Positions 4,395-7,171 of a DNA stretch of 7,171 nucleotides are shown piece by piece. Under the pieces are notes generated by a model. The model was not told the origin of the DNA and ran no database searches. It saw only the letters and a list, made by a program, of their open reading frames with translations. A program made the translations under genes and the position numbers. This stretch comes from Ilumatobacteraceae bacterium (GTDB taxonomy: Bacteria; Actinomycetota; Acidimicrobiia; Acidimicrobiales; Ilumatobacteraceae): NCBI GenBank assembly GCA_016650435.1, contig JAENVT010000352.1, forward strand, positions 1 through 7,171, read 5' to 3'. Numbering within the stretch: the first letter of the stretch is position 1; the number at the start of each line of letters is the position of its first letter.

Positions 4395-5822
4395 GTGACC
4401 GTGTTGGCGATCGATCAGGGCACCTCGGCCACGAAGGCCGTGGTTGTCGCCGACGACGGCTCGGTGCTGGCGATAGCCGAGGCCTCGATACAGATTCGGG
4501 CGGATTCGACTGGGGCTGTCGAACTCGATCCCGAGGAGCTGTGGGCCAGCGTGATCGCTGCCGGCGACGAGGCGTTGGCGTCAGCCGGGCACCCACACCT
4601 CAGCGCGATCGGTCTGGCCAATCAGGGCGAGACGGTGATGGCCTGGGATCGGTCGACCGGTGCGCCAACCGGTCCGGCAATTGTCTGGCAGGATCGCCGC
4701 TCCGAGGTGGTGTGCGATCGCCTGCGCGAGCACGGCGATTTTCTCGCCGAACACACTGGGTTGGAGCTCGATCCGTATTTCGTCGCTCCCAAGGTGGTGT
4801 GGCTGCGCGAACAACTGGGCGACAGCCCGACGATCACCACGACCGATACGTGGATGCTGCACCGCCTGTGTGGCGCGTTCGCGACCGACATATCGACGGC
4901 GGGCCGATCGCTGCTGCTCGACCTTGACTCCGGCGCATGGAGCGAGCGTGCCTGCGAGATCTTCGGTATCGATATCGCCAGCCTTGCCTCAGTGGTAGGC
5001 AACGCTGAATTGCTGGGTGAGAGTTCATTGTTCGGCGACTCGGTGCCCGTCACTGGGACGTGTGTCGACCAGCAGGCCGCCTTGTTCGCCGAGCACTGTC
5101 GTGCAGCCGGCGAGGCGAAGTGCACGTACGGCACCGGGGCGTTCATGCTGGCGTGCACCGGTGGCAAACCGACCCGATCGAGCAACGGCCTTGTCGGTTG
5201 CCCGGCATGGCAGATCGAAGACACGATCACCTATTGCCTCGATGGCCAGGTGTACACAGTCGGCGCGGCGGTGAAATGGCTGATCGAGATGGGTGTGATG
5301 TCGGAGCCTGCCGACCTCGATCGGCTTGGCGCAACCGTCGACACATCGGGCGGGGTCACTTTCGTGCCGGCGCTCGCTGGTCTCGCTGCGCCGTACTGGA
5401 AACCGAAGGCCAAGGCAGCCTTCACTGGACTCACGCTCGGTACAGAACGCGGTCATCTCGTGCGCGCCGCGATCGAGGGAATTGCCGCACAGGTGGCGCT
5501 GCTTGCCCAGGCCGCCGGGCGCGATCTGGGCTCTCCGCTGACTCGTCTGCGCGTCGACGGCGGGCTGACCCGCAGCACACTGCTGCTGCAGATCCAAGCC
5601 GACCTGCTGCAGGCTCCGGTCGAGGTGTACCCCTCGCCCCACGCCACCGCCCTCGGCGTGGCCGCCTTCGCCGATCTGGGCACCAACCCGGTCTCACAGG
5701 CCCAGCTCAGCGGAGACGACTGGCACCCAGATCTCGTTGTGGAGCCGCGGATCGGAGCCGACGAGGCCGCCGAACGATTGGCCGCGTGGCAGCGAGTCGC
5801 CACCGCGACGATGGACTTGTGA
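4395..5822 (+). CDS. glpK: FGGY-family glycerol kinase-like carbohydrate kinase
   Basis: A 475-residue FGGY kinase, predicted to use ATP to phosphorylate glycerol to sn-glycerol-3-phosphate in the cytoplasm. Seen features are the N-terminal phosphate-binding loop AIDQGTSATKAVV (5-17), IVWQDRR (96-102), the first FGGY signature in DPYFVAPKVVWLREQ (126-140), VDQQAALF (224-231), TYGTGAFML (244-252), and the second signature around APYWKPKAKAAFTGLTLG (332-349). Residues matching E. coli GlpK glycerol contacts are E79 (E84), W98 (W103), Y128 (Y135), D225-Q226 (D245-Q246) and F250 (F270). The R83 equivalent is Gly78, in NQGET instead of NQRET, so another polyol is possible. The GTG at 4395 is chosen because the domain starts there and a TANNNT box ends 7 nt upstream. 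The stop overlaps the next start (GTGA), and the downstream glycerol-3-phosphate dehydrogenase-like gene supports a glycerol role. Confidence 0.85.
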   Translation: MTVLAIDQGTSATKAVVVADDGSVLAIAEASIQIRADSTGAVELDPEELWASVIAAGDEALASAGHPHLSAIGLANQGETVMAWDRSTGAPTGPAIVWQDRRSEVVCDRLREHGDFLAEHTGLELDPYFVAPKVVWLREQLGDSPTITTTDTWMLHRLCGAFATDISTAGRSLLLDLDSGAWSERACEIFGIDIASLASVVGNAELLGESSLFGDSVPVTGTCVDQQAALFAEHCRAAGEAKCTYGTGAFMLACTGGKPTRSSNGLVGCPAWQIEDTITYCLDGQVYTVGAAVKWLIEMGVMSEPADLDRLGATVDTSGGVTFVPALAGLAAPYWKPKAKAAFTGLTLGTERGHLVRAAIEGIAAQVALLAQAAGRDLGSPLTRLRVDGGLTRSTLLLQIQADLLQAPVEVYPSPHATALGVAAFADLGTNPVSQAQLSGDDWHPDLVVEPRIGADEAAERLAAWQRVATATMDL

Positions 5823-7171
5823 GCGCCACCGACCGCGAGGGCCCGGTGTACGACGTTGTCGTTGTCGGTGGTGGCGTGGTCGGCTGTGCGGTCGCACGAT
5901 TGCTGTCGCATCACGATCTCGACGTAGCGGTTCTCGAGGCCGGGCCCGACATCGGCGCGGGCACGAGCAAGGCCAACACCGCGATCCTCCACACCGGTTT
6001 CGACGCAACCCCAGGCTCGCTCGAGGCTCGATTGGTCGCCCGCGGCTACGCGTTGTTACGCGAATACGCGCCGTCTGTTGGCATCTCGATCGAAGAGGTT
6101 GGCGCGGTCTTGGTGGCATGGGACGACGAGCAAGCAGCGTCACTTCCGAAGCTCGCTGCGAAGGCCGCCGCTAACGGGTACACGCGCACCGAGGTCATCG
6201 ATCGCGATGCCATATACGAGAGCGAGCCCCATCTCGGGACTGGCGCGATTGCAGGGATGATCGTTCCCGACGAGCACATCATCGACCCGTGGTCGACGCC
6301 ACTGGCATTTGCGTACGAGGCGATGGCTAATGGTGCCGTCATCCTCGTGAACCACGACGTGGCCACGTGCGAAGTCAATGGCGACATCACGACGATCGCC
6401 ACAACGCGCGGGGAGTGCATTCGCACCCGATACCTCGTCAATGCGGCTGGGCTGCGCGGCGACGAACTTCATCGCGGTCTCGGTCTCGACGGATTCACGA
6501 TCCGACCGCGACGCGGTGAATTGATCGTGTTCGACAAGTTATCCCGACCGTTGCTCAACGGGACTGTGCTCCCCGTGCCGACATCGCAGAGCAAGGGCGT
6601 GCTTGTCGCTCCAACGGTGTTCGGAAATGTGATGCTGGGCCCGACTGCCGATGATGTCGACGACAAGACCGCGACCGGCTCGACCCGCGCGGGTATCGAC
6701 AGCTTGCTCGAGAAGGGCCGGCGAATTCTGCCTCAGCTGATCGACGAGGAGGTGACGTCGGTATACGCCGGGCTACGTGCAGCCACCGAGCACAGCGACT
6801 ACCAGATCAGCCATCACCACGATCTTCGCTATGTGTGCCTCGGTGGCATTCGGTCGACCGGGCTGACGTCGTCGATGGCGCTCGCAGAGGAAGCCCTGAC
6901 GCGGCTGCTCGAGTGCGGACTTGTCGCTTCGCGCAAAGACACCGTCAACTCGATCCGGATGACGCCGCTTGGCGAGGCCGATGAACGGCCGTACCAGCTG
7001 GGTGGCCAGATCGTCTGCCACTGCGAGCGGGTGACCGTCGGCGAGATCACCGCGGCGTGCGTCGCCGCGGTTCCGGCAGTGGATTTCGACGGGCTGCGTC
7101 GGCGAACGCGGGCGTTGGCCGGACGCTGCCAGGGGTTCTACTGCCTGGCCGAATTGTGCAGCCTGACGGGA
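5819..7171 (+). CDS. GlpA-type FAD-dependent glycerol-3-phosphate dehydrogenase with BFD-like [2Fe-2S] domain (3' end outside window)
   Basis: The frame is open for 451 codons from the GTG at 5819 to the right edge with no stop. An N-terminal Rossmann FAD site is seen in VVVVGGGVVGCAVARLL (13-29; GGGVVG at 17-22), with an acidic residue closing the second strand (E40). The DAO-type body follows, with HTGFDA (58-63), IIDPWSTPLAFAYE (154-167), LVNAAG (206-211), KGVLVAPTVFGNVMLGPTAD (259-278) and GIRSTGLTSSMALAEEAL (343-360). A C-terminal BFD-like domain has four cysteines, C400/C402 (VCHCERVTVGEI) and C437/C442 (CQGFYC), which would hold a [2Fe-2S] cluster. Relatives oxidise glycerol-3-phosphate to dihydroxyacetone phosphate. 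The GTGA overlap with the kinase gene suggests coupling; an alternative GTG at 5846 follows GAGGG at 5837-5841. An L-2-hydroxyglutarate oxidase-like substrate is a less likely alternative, given the kinase partner and the cluster domain. Confidence 0.85.
   Translation, partial: MSATDREGPVYDVVVVGGGVVGCAVARLLSHHDLDVAVLEAGPDIGAGTSKANTAILHTGFDATPGSLEARLVARGYALLREYAPSVGISIEEVGAVLVAWDDEQAASLPKLAAKAAANGYTRTEVIDRDAIYESEPHLGTGAIAGMIVPDEHIIDPWSTPLAFAYEAMANGAVILVNHDVATCEVNGDITTIATTRGECIRTRYLVNAAGLRGDELHRGLGLDGFTIRPRRGELIVFDKLSRPLLNGTVLPVPTSQSKGVLVAPTVFGNVMLGPTADDVDDKTATGSTRAGIDSLLEKGRRILPQLIDEEVTSVYAGLRAATEHSDYQISHHHDLRYVCLGGIRSTGLTSSMALAEEALTRLLECGLVASRKDTVNSIRMTPLGEADERPYQLGGQIVCHCERVTVGEITAACVAAVPAVDFDGLRRRTRALAGRCQGFYCLAELCSLTG

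Noticed and set aside
4345..4596. N-terminal extension of the DUF2461 protein
   Set aside because: The added 84 residues are mostly Arg/Pro-rich and lie antisense to the glycerol kinase start; the family begins at the Met at 4344.
1..7171. Many CGATCG/GATCG strings as a dispersed repeat
   Set aside because: They occur throughout coding sequence in different frames and fit codon use (GAT-CG, ATC-G) in this GC-rich genome; no regular spacing or longer shared unit was seen.
1..7171. CRISPR array, tRNA/rRNA, insertion sequence
   Set aside because: No regularly spaced repeats, no cloverleaf-like sequence in the two larger gaps, and no transposase motifs or terminal inverted repeats were found.

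Overview
The window is GC-rich and gene-dense, with heavy GAC/GTC/GCC/ATC codon use and several GTG starts. Two starts, possibly three, have a -10-like TANNNT box 6-8 nt upstream and no Shine-Dalgarno, the usual look of leaderless actinobacterial genes. The organism is most likely an actinobacterium. The very frequent GATCG/CGATCG strings would suit an Acidimicrobiia-type lineage, but that placement is only an impression.

Left part (1-2429, + strand). The window opens inside the C-terminal half of a HerA/DUF87-type ATP-binding protein: a linker, a conserved domain, two coiled coils around a glycine-rich hinge, and a conserved end. It is followed by a complete type II toxin-antitoxin pair, a FitA/VapB-like ribbon-helix-helix antitoxin and a VapC PIN-domain toxin, overlapping by ATGA. 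After a 212-bp gap with a strong 29-bp inverted repeat comes a stand-alone 4-carboxymuconolactone decarboxylase-like gene (pcaC-like) with a good ribosome binding site.

Middle (2430-4394). A 289-bp gap with no convincing gene precedes an aminoglycoside-phosphotransferase-fold kinase on the + strand. It converges on a minus-strand DUF2461 gene, with 42 bp between their stops and small hairpins at the junction. The DUF2461 gene is divergent from the glycerol operon, only 50 bp away, and those 50 bp must hold both promoters.

Right part (4395-7171, + strand). A glycerol-catabolism operon: an FGGY glycerol kinase-like gene overlaps by GTGA a GlpA-type FAD-dependent glycerol-3-phosphate dehydrogenase with a C-terminal BFD-like [2Fe-2S] domain, which runs off the right edge with no stop. 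Together these would phosphorylate glycerol and oxidise glycerol-3-phosphate to dihydroxyacetone phosphate. The kinase has most glycerol-contact residues, but Gly where glycerol kinases have the contact Arg (E. coli R83), so its true substrate is open.

No CRISPR array, rRNA, tRNA or insertion sequence was seen. No clearly new multi-gene system is visible. The most interesting items are the kinase active-site change, the compact divergent promoter, the inverted repeat ahead of pcaC and the leaderless toxin-antitoxin promoter.
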